Shown: positions 27,581-36,980, numbered from the stretch's first letter. The stretch: 64,000 nt of DNA from Alkalicoccobacillus porphyridii (GCF_007293315.1 NZ_VLXZ01000014.1:17268-81267); one strand, 5' to 3'. The notes: generated by a model from the sequence alone, not told the origin. A program made the numbers and translations.

Positions 27581-27859
27581 ATGGGAGTATTCTTTTTCTA
27601 TATGTTTGTTGCTAGTGCTACTCCTCTATTTCTGTGGATTGAGTATCATAAAATTGCGGTTGCAAGTATTCCTGGGATTTTTGCTATGTGGATTCTTGGT
27701 TCCATATATATCATTAGCCCTTCATGGTGGTTAGAAGCATGGTTTATCTTTACATTTGCAGTAAATGTTATCCTCGCCCATTGGGCCGCCATTGTACTTT
27801 ATGGAATGCCTTTCATCAGAGCTAGAAGACTTCAAAGCCAGCCAAAACGAGTGATCTAA
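27581..27859 (+). CDS. Small membrane protein of unknown function
   Basis: 92 residues from MGVFFFYMFV; AAAGGAG is nine bases upstream of this ATG. Three membrane helices fill most of the length (about residues 4-22, 28-45 and 50-75), with a basic tail. I do not recognise a family. It converges on qoxD across a shared terminator. Confidence 0.75.
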   Translation: MGVFFFYMFVASATPLFLWIEYHKIAVASIPGIFAMWILGSIYIISPSWWLEAWFIFTFAVNVILAHWAAIVLYGMPFIRARRLQSQPKRVI

Positions 27860-27898
27860 AAAAAACCATTCGGACGATGTCCGAATGGTTTTTCTTTT
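27859..27898. terminator. Bidirectional terminator between small membrane gene and qoxD
   Basis: A perfect 14-bp stem (AAAACCATTCGGA with its complement) flanked by A-run and T-run. Confidence 0.88.
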
Positions 27899-27900
27899 GC

Positions 27901-28212
27901 TTATTCATGCTGCGGTAAATGAATCCCAAATTCTAATACAAAGTATGAGCCCATCACAATCACCACTGCGATAAAGATAGCAAAGATTGTGTGACCAGCT
28001 TGAGTAAAACCATCTTTTCCTTCACGCATATGCATAAACATGAAAAGCTGGACTCCTGCTTGAACAAAAGCAAACAAAAATATAATGATGATTTTGGCCA
28101 AGGTCGAAAACTCTGTATAAAGCGCAATCCAGACAGCAAATAATGTTAATACAATTGATCCAATAAACCCAATAATATGTGACCAAGGTGTATGAGATTT
28201 TTCTTGACTCAT
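27901..28212 (-). CDS. qoxD: Cytochrome aa3 quinol oxidase subunit IV
   Basis: 103 residues with three membrane helices, including FAFVQAGVQLFMFMHMREGKD, the conserved subunit IV loop (read as FAFVQAGVQLFMFMH then MREGKD). It is the last gene of qoxABCD, one base after qoxC. Subunit IV stabilises the oxidase; it has no redox centre. Confidence 0.93.
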   Translation of the reverse strand: MSQEKSHTPWSHIIGFIGSIVLTLFAVWIALYTEFSTLAKIIIIFLFAFVQAGVQLFMFMHMREGKDGFTQAGHTIFAIFIAVVIVMGSYFVLEFGIHLPQHE

Positions 28213-28213
28213 C

Positions 28214-28831
28214 CTATAATCCCCCCAGACCCATTAGGTATACACCAGTAAAGATAAAGATCCAAATAACATCAAGGAAATGCCAATACAAGCTAGCGAT
28301 AAATACCTTAGATGCTGTTCTTGGTGTAAAGCCGCGGCGTTTCACCTGAATTAGTAACAGTATAATCCAACCAATACCTACGGACACGTGTAAGCCATGT
28401 GTTCCAAGAAGAACAAAGAAAGCTGACCAGAAAGCACTGGTTGAAAGAGTTGCCCCTTCATGGGCATAGTGCCAGAACTCATAGATTTCAAATCCAACGA
28501 ATCCAAGACCTAGCGCCAAGGTCGCCATCATCCATATCATAAACTGTTTTTGCCTGCCAGCTCGCATCGCATGAATCGCTAAGCCGCAAGTAAAACTACT
28601 TGTTAATAACAGGAAAGTCATGACCAACACTAAAGGTAAATCAAATAAATGTTCAGCTGCTATTCCACCAGCTGTTCTATTAACAAGAACAAAATAAGTT
28701 GCAAATAGCGTTGAAAAGAGGGCGAATTCCGCTCCAATGAAAATCCAAAATCCTAGGATATTATAACGTCCTTCAGTAGATTGGAATTCTAGCGGTTCAT
28801 TTGCATATTCCGCATCTTCAGCGTGGGCCAT
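28214..28831 (-). CDS. qoxC: Cytochrome aa3 quinol oxidase subunit III
   Basis: 205 residues with five membrane helices. Typical subunit III segments are [20 protein letters not shown] (about 27-46) and [21 protein letters not shown]. Its start codon directly follows the qoxB stop, so translation is coupled. It is part of the proton-pumping menaquinol oxidase. Confidence 0.95.
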   Translation of the reverse strand: MAHAEDAEYANEPLEFQSTEGRYNILGFWIFIGAEFALFSTLFATYFVLVNRTAGGIAAEHLFDLPLVLVMTFLLLTSSFTCGLAIHAMRAGRQKQFMIWMMATLALGLGFVGFEIYEFWHYAHEGATLSTSAFWSAFFVLLGTHGLHVSVGIGWIILLLIQVKRRGFTPRTASKVFIASLYWHFLDVIWIFIFTGVYLMGLGGL

Positions 28832-30787
28832 TTATTTCGCCTCCCTTGCGCGTTTTTCAGTTTCTTCTACTTCTTCTGCACTTACATAGTAACCATCATT
28901 ATAATCAAAGGAACGGAATGCCATACAAGCGAAGATCCCTATTCCACCAACAATTCCTACCCAATACCATTCAAATACTAATCCAAATCCAGCTACGAAC
29001 ATAAAGCAAGACATCACAAATCCTAGACCTGTGTTACTAGGCATATGAATTTTATCATATTTCTCAATTTCATTTGGATTGTGTCCTTCTTCTTTCATAT
29101 TCCAGAAAGCATCCATTGATTTAATTTCAGGTATTTTTGCAAAGTTATAAAATGGTGGTACAGCCGACGAAGTCGCCCATTCAAGTGTACGCCCATGCTT
29201 CCACGAGTCTCCACTTGTTTCTCTTGGGGAGTAACGGAAGCTGTAATAAATGTTATACACAAAGATGACAAACGCTAATCCCATAATAAAGGCACCCAAT
29301 GTAGAGATAAAGTTTAGAGCAAACCAGCCATCCTCTACTCCATAGGTATTAATTCGTCTTGGCATACCATTTAGTCCCAAGAAATATTGCGGGAAGAAAC
29401 AGATATTAAAACCGGCAACAAATATCCAGAAGAACCATTTTCCGATTCGTTCATTTAACTTATGACCAAACATTTTAGGATACCAGAAAATCAAACCTGC
29501 AAAACACGCAAATACAGTGGCTGCAATTAATACGTAATGGAAATGTGATACTAGGAAATACGTATTATGATATTGATAATCGGCCGCTGCCATCGCAAGC
29601 ATAACCCCAGTTACCCCACCTATTACAAAGTTTGGAATAAAAGCAAGAGACCAAAGCATAGGTGTTGTAAAACTAATTCGACCCTTATGAAGTGTTAAGA
29701 GCCAGTTAAATATCTTAACCCCTGTCGGAATGGAAATCGCCATCGTTGTAATCGAGAAAAACGAGTTAACAACAGCTCCAGCACCCATTGTAAAGAAGTG
29801 GTGCACCCATACTAAGAAACTAAGAACAGAGATTGCTACGATTGAATAGACCATCGCATTGTATCCGAACAACTTTTTTCTTGAGAAAGTTGAAATAATC
29901 TCTGAGAATATACCAAATGCTGGCAAGGCAACAATATATACTTCAGGGTGTCCCCAAATCCAGAACAAGTTTGCCCAAAGCATCGGCATCCCTCCACTTG
30001 TTAACGTGAAGAAATGAGTGCCAAATAGGCGATCAAATGTCATTTGTGCCAGCGCTACTGTTAATACAGGGAACGCTAGTACAATAATCATTGATGTAAT
30101 TAATACTGTCCATGTGAACATAGGCATCATCATTAATTTCATGCCTTTAGCTCTCATCTTAAAGATGGTAACCATCATATTAACCCCTGTGGCTAGTGTA
30201 CCAATACCAGAGATCTGTAATGCAAGTAAGTAGTAGTTCTGACCAGGACCAGGGTTTAATTCATTTGAAGCAAGTGGCATGTAGCTGGTCCACCCTGCTG
30301 AAGGCGATCCCCCAATAATAAAAGAGATATTAAATAGACCCATTCCAACAAAAAATGTCCAAAAACTTAAGTTATTAAGAAATGGAAATGCTACATCCCT
30401 CGCACCAATTTGCAAAGGTACAACCACGTTCATTAAACCAATCAGGAACGGCATCGCCATAAAAATAATCATAATGGTTCCATGAGTGGTAAAGATCTCA
30501 TTATAGTGTAGAGAATCTAAAAACGTCATATCTGGTGAGGCAAGCTGCGTCCTCATCAGTAAAGCGTCCATTCCTCCACGGAAAAACATCAAAATTGCAA
30601 CCAGAATATACATAATTCCGATTTTTTTATGGTCAACACTTGTGATCCATTCGTCCCAAAGCCATTTCCATTTTTTGAAGTACGTAAGAACAAATATGGC
30701 TCCAATCCCTGAGATCAGGATGGAAATTTGGGCGCCAAGTATAAGTGGATCTCCAGTAATTATAAATTCATCCCATTTCAAATCCAA
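28832..30787 (-). CDS. qoxB: Cytochrome aa3 quinol oxidase subunit I
   Basis: 651 residues, matching the QoxB rather than the CtaD length, with about 14 membrane helices. Ligands are visible: a heme His in [15 protein letters not shown] (about 100), the CuB His and cross-linked Tyr in [11 protein letters not shown] (about 280), the two further CuB His in VHHFFTMG (about 330) and the heme pair in [13 protein letters not shown] (about 415). It oxidises menaquinol and reduces oxygen while pumping protons. Confidence 0.97.
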   Translation of the reverse strand: MDLKWDEFIITGDPLILGAQISILISGIGAIFVLTYFKKWKWLWDEWITSVDHKKIGIMYILVAILMFFRGGMDALLMRTQLASPDMTFLDSLHYNEIFTTHGTIMIIFMAMPFLIGLMNVVVPLQIGARDVAFPFLNNLSFWTFFVGMGLFNISFIIGGSPSAGWTSYMPLASNELNPGPGQNYYLLALQISGIGTLATGVNMMVTIFKMRAKGMKLMMMPMFTWTVLITSMIIVLAFPVLTVALAQMTFDRLFGTHFFTLTSGGMPMLWANLFWIWGHPEVYIVALPAFGIFSEIISTFSRKKLFGYNAMVYSIVAISVLSFLVWVHHFFTMGAGAVVNSFFSITTMAISIPTGVKIFNWLLTLHKGRISFTTPMLWSLAFIPNFVIGGVTGVMLAMAAADYQYHNTYFLVSHFHYVLIAATVFACFAGLIFWYPKMFGHKLNERIGKWFFWIFVAGFNICFFPQYFLGLNGMPRRINTYGVEDGWFALNFISTLGAFIMGLAFVIFVYNIYYSFRYSPRETSGDSWKHGRTLEWATSSAVPPFYNFAKIPEIKSMDAFWNMKEEGHNPNEIEKYDKIHMPSNTGLGFVMSCFMFVAGFGLVFEWYWVGIVGGIGIFACMAFRSFDYNDGYYVSAEEVEETEKRAREAK

Positions 30788-30823
30788 AAGTAGCGTCCCC
30801 TTTCATTTGAAAGTTCCTAACGG

Positions 30824-31843
30824 CTATTCAATTTCCGCCGAACTTTCAAGTCCTTCTATTTCTAACTCTCCAGTTTCTAATTGCGAAACATGAGGCATTT
30901 CAGCCGCTTTACCGGCTCGAGTATGTGGATTTAATGGAATATAGCCCATACGATCCCAAGCATCAAGAGCATACTCAGCGTTTGTAGAGTGGTCGACCCA
31001 ATCTAAATGGGTTGAGCTAAATGTCATCTCCGTAGAAGTACCAGGAACCATTAGCTTGTCATATTCTTCAGGAGTAAGCTCTGGAGCATTCTCCTGTGTC
31101 TCTTCTACCCAACTATCGAAATCTTCTTGCTCAAATGCGTGAACATCAAACGTTTGCTGAGCAAATCCATCTCCGGTGTAGTTAGCATTTCGTCCGCCAT
31201 ATGTGCCGACGTGATCAGCCTGTAGAAAGAGCTGCGTCTCCATGCCAGCCATATTGTATTTCTGGCCACCTAACTGAGGAATCCACATTGCAGCCATCGA
31301 ATCAGCAGAAGTTAATCTAAATAAAATCGGTCGATCCGTTGGTATATTAAGATAATTAATAGTCTCAATATCCTCCTCAGGATAACTAAAGATCCATTTC
31401 CAATTGACACTTGTCGCATGGACAACAAGAGGTTCCTTGTGAGCTGTTGCTTCAGGGGCCTCCTCCAGTTCAAAAATGGTCATTATAGTAGGTACTGATA
31501 GAATGATAACAATAATGACAGGTATGACGGTCCAAATAATTTCTAGCTTGTGACTTCCTTCAATATCAGGTTGATAACCTTTATGATCTTCTCGCTCTCT
31601 ATATTTTACTAATATAACTGTTAGCAGAACAAAAACTACTAAAACAATTAATAGCATGAACCCAATAGAGAACCAAATCAGCCATGCTTGCGACTCTGCA
31701 ACCGGGCCTTTTGGATCCAATACTCTCATATTTCCACAACCGCTCAAAAAGAGGCATAGCGAAAGGAACGCCAGCCATTTAAGAGATTTTCCACTTTTCA
31801 GCAAAGGTATCACCTTTCTTCCTAAGACATAATTACATTTCAT
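30824..31843 (-). CDS. qoxA: Cytochrome aa3 quinol oxidase subunit II (lipoprotein)
   Basis: 339 residues. Lipobox LFLSGC (Cys near 36) is followed by two membrane helices and a cupredoxin-like domain. The CuA ligands (a CxxxC motif) expected in a cytochrome c oxidase are absent in SADSMAAMWIPQLGGQKYNM, and no C-terminal heme c motif exists. This makes it a quinol oxidase, QoxA, rather than CtaC. The start may instead be a TTG at 31804, preceded by AAAGGTG, which would give a more ordinary signal peptide. It is the first gene of the qox operon. Confidence 0.95.
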   Translation of the reverse strand: MKCNYVLGRKVIPLLKSGKSLKWLAFLSLCLFLSGCGNMRVLDPKGPVAESQAWLIWFSIGFMLLIVLVVFVLLTVILVKYREREDHKGYQPDIEGSHKLEIIWTVIPVIIVIILSVPTIMTIFELEEAPEATAHKEPLVVHATSVNWKWIFSYPEEDIETINYLNIPTDRPILFRLTSADSMAAMWIPQLGGQKYNMAGMETQLFLQADHVGTYGGRNANYTGDGFAQQTFDVHAFEQEDFDSWVEETQENAPELTPEEYDKLMVPGTSTEMTFSSTHLDWVDHSTNAEYALDAWDRMGYIPLNPHTRAGKAAEMPHVSQLETGELEIEGLESSAEIE

Positions 31844-32055
31844 TTTGTGAACCCTTGAACATACCTTTCATTGTTTATATCCTACCACATAATACGATAA
31901 GTAAGGGTAGAATTCACACAAACCCTCACAAAACTATCACAATTAATGTAATGAAAATTGATAAGTTCGACACATATTTGCCAGCACATGCCAACAGGTG
32001 GAAATAGGTACCGCTTTCAACCAATATCATCTACGTATACATACCCTCATCCTAT

Positions 32056-32106
32056 AAAAAAAAACTCCGTCTTAGCTCCCGAAATTAAATGGGAACATAG
32101 ACAGAG
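32056..32106 (-). terminator. Terminator overlapping the end of the esterase gene
   Basis: A stem of CTCTGTCT...CCC against GGGAG...AGACGGAG is followed on the minus strand by nine T. The 5' arm lies in the last codons of the gene. The rest of 31844-32071 shows no gene. Confidence 0.7.
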
Positions 32107-33244
32107 CTTGTTTACTAACTAAATAGCTTCCAATCGTATACGCTTCAAGTTCATCTTGTAAAGAAGATTTAAAATCACCATGATTATAAAAGGCTAGCTC
32201 ATAATCATCCTCAATTGGTACATCATTAAACGCTTGATTCAAGAAATTTGCGGTCTCATTTATTCCTTGCTTACCATTCTGCATCACTTCAAAAAATGAT
32301 ATAAACCCATGCATTACACCATTGTAGCGAGTAGCCGTTACCGGTACCCCTGAATCAGCTAACTTCTGGGCATATGCCTCTCCTTCGTCTCGCAACGGAT
32401 CAAATTCTGCCGTGATCACAAGCGTCTTAGGCATTCCAGTAAGATCAGCTTCCAAAGGGGAGCTGTAGGGTGATTGCCACATTTCTTCATTCGGAGTATA
32501 TGAATCTCTAGCAAGCTCCATTACATGACGCGAAAGGAGATAATATCCGCTTGAGTATACATCTCTTGAATGAAATTCTTTATCTAAGAAGGTAGTAAGC
32601 GGATAAAGTAATGCTTCCGCTTTAATTTCCGGTCCGTTTTGATCACGGGACATCATAGCAACAGCCGTGGCCACATTGCCACCAGCGCTATCACCAGCGA
32701 GTGCAATATTTTCAACGTCTCCACCTAACTCTTCTGCAGAATCGTACGTCCAATTTAAAGCATCATATCCATCAAAAATTGCCGTAGGAAACGGATAATC
32801 AGGTGCCAAACGATACTCTACTGCAATGACGATACTATTTGTCTTAGAGGCAAGGGAGCGAATGATATTATCATGAGTATCAATATTTCCATAGCCTTTC
32901 ATAAAGGCTCCACCATGGAAATAAAGAACGATTGGGTGTTCTCCCTCTTCTTTAGGTTTATAAACCCTTGCTTTAATTGAACTATTATCAGATGTGGGGA
33001 TATCCACAAGACTTCTCTCAAAACGTGAAGTTCCCTTGGCCGCAAGAAACGAAGGTGCTTTTAGATCTGTAGGCAATAAATTATTGTAGACAGCATGTAA
33101 TATAACCGCGGTTTTTACCGGCACTTTTCCAGCTTCAGTATGGGTCCAAGCCTGAACCGTAATGGTCATGGCTAACAATAATAAAACGACTCCAAGTAAA
33201 ACAGACGAAAAAACAATCATTGCTTTACGAAACAACACCTTCAA
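32072..33244 (-). CDS. Membrane-anchored alpha/beta hydrolase (HSL-type esterase)
   Basis: 390 residues from a TTG start placed eight bases after AGGAGA. An N-terminal membrane segment (about 9-30) anchors or exports the enzyme. HSL-family motifs are VLYFHGGAFMKGYG (about 105, oxyanion hole) and ALAGDSAGGNVATAV (about 183, nucleophile Ser). Catalytic Asp lies in VITAEFDPLRDEGE and His in NGVMHGFISF. The C-terminal 60 residues are an unassigned acidic extension. It is an esterase or lipase of unknown substrate. Confidence 0.88.
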   Translation of the reverse strand: MKVLFRKAMIVFSSVLLGVVLLLLAMTITVQAWTHTEAGKVPVKTAVILHAVYNNLLPTDLKAPSFLAAKGTSRFERSLVDIPTSDNSSIKARVYKPKEEGEHPIVLYFHGGAFMKGYGNIDTHDNIIRSLASKTNSIVIAVEYRLAPDYPFPTAIFDGYDALNWTYDSAEELGGDVENIALAGDSAGGNVATAVAMMSRDQNGPEIKAEALLYPLTTFLDKEFHSRDVYSSGYYLLSRHVMELARDSYTPNEEMWQSPYSSPLEADLTGMPKTLVITAEFDPLRDEGEAYAQKLADSGVPVTATRYNGVMHGFISFFEVMQNGKQGINETANFLNQAFNDVPIEDDYELAFYNHGDFKSSLQDELEAYTIGSYLVSKQALSMFPFNFGS

Positions 33245-33359
33245 CGGTCATCTCTCCTGTTTCATCGATTTCGCTTTATTATATCAGAATAACCATAAAA
33301 TGTTATGTTTTTTTAGATATTTTTTTAGATTGTCACATAATTGTGTTATTTATGAATAC

Positions 33360-33884
33360 TCAATTGTTCAGCGTCCAATTTGATTCTATAAATTCATCGC
33401 GACCCGACTTACTTCGATCTTCTTTATAAGCTTTTTTCTGCTTTTTATAAAAATCTTGATGTTCTTCTTCAGCGGGATAAAAAACGCTCGCTGGCAAAAT
33501 CTCTGTTACAATGGGGTTTTTGAATCGTCCACTTTCGGCTAGATCAAGCTTAGACTGCTGCGCACGCTCTTGTTGCGCCTCTGTGTGATAAAAAATAGCT
33601 GCTTTATATTGACTTCCTCTATCTTGAAATTGACCACCTGCATCTGTTGGATCAATTTGAACCCAAAATAGTGATAATAACTTCTCATAAGAGAATAGCT
33701 TAGGGTTATATTCAATCTGGACTGCCTCATAGTGTCCAGTTTCTCCTGTTTTCACCTGTTCATAGATTGGATTTTCAACAACCCCACCTGTGTACCCCGA
33801 TGTAACGGAAATGATACCAGGAAGCTCATCAAATGGCTGAACCATACACCAAAAACACCCTCCTGCAAATGTAGCTTTTTCCAT
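33360..33884 (-). CDS. msrA: Peptide-methionine (S)-S-oxide reductase
   Basis: 174 residues from MEKATFAGGCFWCMVQPF; GGGAGA lies nine bases upstream of this ATG. The catalytic Cys is in GGCFWC (about residue 10), with the MsrA signatures SGYTGG and HYEAVQIEYNP. The repair enzyme reduces the S-form of methionine sulfoxide. No MsrB gene follows. It starts one base after uvsE ends, so both are probably on one transcript. Confidence 0.95.
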   Translation of the reverse strand: MEKATFAGGCFWCMVQPFDELPGIISVTSGYTGGVVENPIYEQVKTGETGHYEAVQIEYNPKLFSYEKLLSLFWVQIDPTDAGGQFQDRGSQYKAAIFYHTEAQQERAQQSKLDLAESGRFKNPIVTEILPASVFYPAEEEHQDFYKKQKKAYKEDRSKSGRDEFIESNWTLNN

Positions 33885-33885
33885 T

Positions 33886-34779
33886 TTAATCATTCTCCCT
33901 TTTCTTTAATTGCTCCCTTAAGGTGAACACTGCTTTTTCCTTTGATTTTGCCTCAAGCATACAATCTACGTCAGTGGAGCCAGTTACACGCTCTAACCGT
34001 TCAAAGTCTTCAAGCCTAATAAGCTCGGCATGGGCAGGATCTGCTTCATGCCGTCTCCCTGAGCTAATATGTACCTTTGGATTCATATCTGTGTGGCTCC
34101 AGGTTTGCTTCACCTGTTTAAATAGCTCAAGTAGCTCATCCTCTGTCCTGTTAAAGCACATCTCATGATGAATATCAAAGCACACAATTACCCCACACTG
34201 CTGTGAGATATCAAGCACATCCTGTGTATGAAAAACCTTGTCGTCATTTTCTAATCTCAACATATTTTGCACGGATACATCTAGAGAGTTAAAAACGCTA
34301 ATAAAGGTTTGCTTTGCCTTTTCTTTATCTCCGTATGCTCCACCAGTATGAAGGATGATATCGGGACCCCCAACAGCTTTCAAAAAATCATGATGATACT
34401 GTAAATCTTCTTTGGCATTCGTTACGACCTGTTCTCTTGGAGAATTGAGGACTGTATATTGACCAGGATGCATTGACAGACGTAGTGACCATTTTTGTTG
34501 AAGGTCTTTAATTTCTGCAAGCGCCTTTTGCACATCATCATCTTCCTGCCACACCCACGTCATTTGTTTATGAGTAGCAAATGGAATCATATCGCTTGAA
34601 ATTCGAAAAAAATAAATATCATTGTTTATATTCCACTCCAATACGCGTTTAAGTTCTTGAATGTTATGAAGCGTCAGGTCTTTAATGATACTCATCCCGT
34701 TTTGTTCCATTGTTTTTAAACGGCATGTCTTAAAGATTGTCGGTAGCGTCAAATTTTGACACGGATAGCCTAAACGCAA
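33886..34779 (-). CDS. uvsE: UV DNA damage endonuclease
   Basis: 297 residues from a TTG start preceded by AAGGG. The UVDE TIM-barrel is recognisable: MRLGYPCQN start, WNINNDIYFFRISSDMIPFA (about 48-67), RLSMHPGQYTVLNSPREQVV (about 98), LHTGGAYGDKEK, LRLENDDKVF, VCFDIHHEMCFN and VHISSGRRHEADPAH near the end. The histidines and acidic residues bind a Mn cluster. It nicks DNA 5' to UV photoproducts, a repair route typical of spore formers. Confidence 0.95.
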   Translation of the reverse strand: MRLGYPCQNLTLPTIFKTCRLKTMEQNGMSIIKDLTLHNIQELKRVLEWNINNDIYFFRISSDMIPFATHKQMTWVWQEDDDVQKALAEIKDLQQKWSLRLSMHPGQYTVLNSPREQVVTNAKEDLQYHHDFLKAVGGPDIILHTGGAYGDKEKAKQTFISVFNSLDVSVQNMLRLENDDKVFHTQDVLDISQQCGVIVCFDIHHEMCFNRTEDELLELFKQVKQTWSHTDMNPKVHISSGRRHEADPAHAELIRLEDFERLERVTGSTDVDCMLEAKSKEKAVFTLREQLKKREND

Positions 34780-34810
34780 AACGTATCCCTTCTTCCTTAC
34801 TTGGTTGTCT

Positions 34811-35110
34811 TTAGCGGTTCACTTCAATGGATTCAAACTCAATTTCATCATGATTCCGACTATATTTCACTTTAAGATCATGTTGATTAAAGTACCAAGC
34901 ATCCTTTTCTTCTACAAAAAATGTAAAATCATCTATCGAAACAGACGCTAAAGGCTGTTCAGGCTTCTCTTGACTTATACCTAGTGAGAATCCACTTTGG
35001 AAAGAGCCACATCCTCCGTAGCGTGCAAAAAATCGTATCGTTTTATTCCCATTACCTTCAAATTGTTCCTTAAACCACCGAGCAGCTGGTTTCGTCACTT
35101 CAATATTCAT
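34811..35110 (-). CDS. HesB/IscA-like protein, YneR type
   Basis: 99 residues from MNIEVTKPAARW; GAGGAG lies 11 bases upstream of this ATG. It has the HesB-like fold with the YneR pattern FFARYGGCGSFQSGFSLGIS (about 28-47). Only one Cys is present, not the three of IscA, so cluster transfer is doubtful. In B. subtilis yneR lies beside yneQ; here the two are 11 kb apart. Confidence 0.85.
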   Translation of the reverse strand: MNIEVTKPAARWFKEQFEGNGNKTIRFFARYGGCGSFQSGFSLGISQEKPEQPLASVSIDDFTFFVEEKDAWYFNQHDLKVKYSRNHDEIEFESIEVNR

Positions 35111-35201
35111 CTTTTCTCTCACTCCTCAACGTAGTCGTTATCCTATCATAACAAGATTTTTAATCAAAAACCATGAAAGAGGACTGGTATAAGTGCTATT
35201 T

Positions 35202-35220
35202 TTTTGCATCAAGGCAACTT
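35202..35220 (+). promoter_or_regulatory. MntR-box-like sequence
   Basis: TTTTGCATCAAGGCAACTT resembles the manganese regulator sites I recall upstream of B. subtilis mntABCD and mntH (TTTGC...AAGGnAAACT). It lies about 40 bases upstream of a 38-codon ORF. This is a pattern match by eye. Confidence 0.35.
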
Positions 35221-35261
35221 TTTATTTTTGTTGCATATCTTATTAAAAAGGAGAAGTCTAA

Positions 35262-35378
35262 ATGAGCTACAAAAAAAAAGCTGGGTATGCTGCAATCCTT
35301 TTTACATTCGGTCAGATTACAGAATCTCAAAAACAAGCTATGCTTTTATTACCTTTTAAAAATAGCAATAAAAAATGA
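35262..35378 (+). CDS. 38-residue small protein
   Basis: ATG 35262 follows a strong AAAAAGGAGAAG ribosome site. The product begins MSYKKKAGYAAILFTFGQIT and ends in a basic SNKK tail, with a short hydrophobic stretch in the middle. It is isolated and monocistronic, with an MntR-like box upstream. I do not recognise a family. A small manganese-regulated protein, in the manner of E. coli MntS, is possible but there is no visible sequence similarity. Confidence 0.45.
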   Translation: MSYKKKAGYAAILFTFGQITESQKQAMLLLPFKNSNKK

Positions 35379-35468
35379 GTAGGATGGCTTTGTCTGCATT
35401 GTGCAGCTATCTTATAACCGACTAGACAACAAAACCACCATGGTATCTTACCTTACTACTACGAAGGC

Positions 35469-35605
35469 CACTGAAAAAGTCATGTAAGAATAAGCTGACT
35501 GATGCCGCTACAGGAGAAGCCTACGCTTTCCGCGGGAGCTACATGTTCACATCCTCTAACGTTCTGACTTACATTTCGCAGTCTTATAAAGATCGTTTTT
35601 CAGTG
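35469..35605 (+). repeat. Family A intergenic repeat, copy A1 (MITE-like)
   Basis: 137 bp bounded by a perfect 10-bp inverted repeat, CACTGAAAAA at the left and TTTTTCAGTG at the right. The inner part shares AAAAAGTCAT..., GGAGAA and CGCTTTCCGCGGGA with the other family A copies. No coding capacity. The rest of 35379-35674 shows no gene. Confidence 0.75.
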
Positions 35606-35674
35606 ATCTCCCTTCCTACAAAGGTTAGTTTGAAAATGAATGATAAGATATAAAATGACTAAAACTTCTATTAT

Positions 35675-35717
35675 AAAAAAGTGAGTAAAGTCATCAAAGA
35701 CCTTACCCACTTTTTTT
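35675..35717. terminator. Terminator after cheV, bidirectional
   Basis: An imperfect AAGTGAGTAAAGTC / GACCTTACCCACTT stem with A-run and T-run flanks. It is nearly the same hairpin as the one at 3843-3880. Confidence 0.8.
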
Positions 35718-35740
35718 GTGTATTTGTTCTTAGCCCTGTC

Positions 35741-36631
35741 TTATAGCTTTAGTAATGTATCAACCGTTTCAATTAATGTATTGATTTCCGGCTTACTCAC
35801 TTGGCCATCTGCTCCAACCTTTTCGCCTTTATGATATAAATCATTTGAAATAATGGAAGAGAAGATAACAACAGGCGTATGCTGCAACCTCGTATCTTCC
35901 TTGATTAATTTGGTTAACCGATGTCCATCCATGCTCGGCATTTCAATATCAGTAATGACTAAATCAGGTACAGGCGTTTTTTCTAGACTTAAATCATCCC
36001 AAGCAGCTTGTCCATTCTCATACATAGTAATATGAGTAAATCCTGCTTCATCTAACGTTTCTTTTAAAAGCTTTCTTAAGACAGCAGAGTCCTCTGTTAC
36101 TACAATTTGTTTAGTTGAGCGAGCTTCATTAGGAAGTGTTTTAATCCCTGAGCGCTGCATGCCCGCCTCGGGATGGACTTCTACAACAATTTTTTCGTAA
36201 TCAAGCATAAATGCTACATATTCTTCCATTTTGACAATTCCACTTACATGACTAAATTCTCCCTGTGATAATTCATTTGGTTTCTCAACCTGGCTCCAGG
36301 AGACTCGATGTATTCTTGAAACATTATGTACGCGAAAAGCGACCTTAAGTTTATTTAACTCCGCAATAATAAACTTATGATTCGACACATCTTTATCATC
36401 TGTTACTTGAAGAACTGTCGATAAGTTAATAAGCGGAATAATTTCTTCACGAATCCGAATAATGCCCTCTACATAGGAGTGACGATTCGGTGTGGCTGTC
36501 ACTTCAACGGGCTGAACAATTTCTCTAACCTTTAAAACATTAATCCCGTAAGTTTCCTGACCGATCGTAAACATCACAAGCTCTAATTCATTTGTCCCAC
36601 TTTCTAACGAAATATCTGATAACTGGGTCAT
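35741..36631 (-). CDS. cheV: Chemotaxis coupling protein CheV (CheW-REC)
   Basis: 296 residues from MTQLSDISLE, with GGGGG upstream; a frame 16 codons longer has no ribosome site. The CheW-like domain (about 15-155) starts ELVMFTIGQETYGINVLKVREIV (split as ELVMFTIGQETYG and INVLKVREIV). The receiver domain (about 172-294) has the phosphorylatable Asp in LVITDIEMPSMDG, Ser in IFSS and Lys in QVSKPE. It couples receptors to CheA and adapts them. No other che genes are nearby. Confidence 0.95.
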   Translation of the reverse strand: MTQLSDISLESGTNELELVMFTIGQETYGINVLKVREIVQPVEVTATPNRHSYVEGIIRIREEIIPLINLSTVLQVTDDKDVSNHKFIIAELNKLKVAFRVHNVSRIHRVSWSQVEKPNELSQGEFSHVSGIVKMEEYVAFMLDYEKIVVEVHPEAGMQRSGIKTLPNEARSTKQIVVTEDSAVLRKLLKETLDEAGFTHITMYENGQAAWDDLSLEKTPVPDLVITDIEMPSMDGHRLTKLIKEDTRLQHTPVVIFSSIISNDLYHKGEKVGADGQVSKPEINTLIETVDTLLKL

Positions 36632-36730
36632 TTCATTTCCCCCATCTATAGGCTTCTGTATAGTCAGCATCATAAGCAAAGACTACCCTCTATATTATCT
36701 TTCGGCATTTGTAGTAAGATCATTAAGTAT

Positions 36731-36935
36731 AGTGACTGAAAAAGTCATCTAGAAATGAGCTCATGTGCACCGCTCCGGGAGAAACCAACGCTTTCCACGG
36801 GAACGGCTTCAGCCCTTGAAGTGGAAGGACGTCACTTCAATGTCGGTCTGCCTCGTACTGTTCCGGAGTCTCCGTTTTCTCCTTCCGCCCATGTTCCCGA
36901 TCAGACAAAAGACCAACATTCCTATCTAGGGAAAA
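36731..36935 (+). repeat. Family A intergenic repeat, copy A2 (long form)
   Basis: Begins AGTGACTGAAAAAGTCATCT and contains GGAGAAACCAACGCTTTCCA, a TTGAAGTG...CACTTCAA inverted repeat, and CATGTTCCCGATCAGACAAA near the end. About 190 bp align with copy A4 at 63553. An open frame across it is a by-product of its composition. Confidence 0.8.
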
Positions 36936-36980
36936 GATGTCTTCTTTTTTTGTTCAAAAGATAAATACCAGCATTCCTGG

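Noticed and set aside
30824..31843. Cytochrome c oxidase subunit II (ctaC)
   Set aside because: CuA cysteines and the heme c motif are absent, and the sequence follows the QoxA pattern; the operon is a quinol oxidase.
36755..36964. 69-codon + frame
   Set aside because: It is the translation of repeat copy A2; the A4 equivalent is not open in the same manner.
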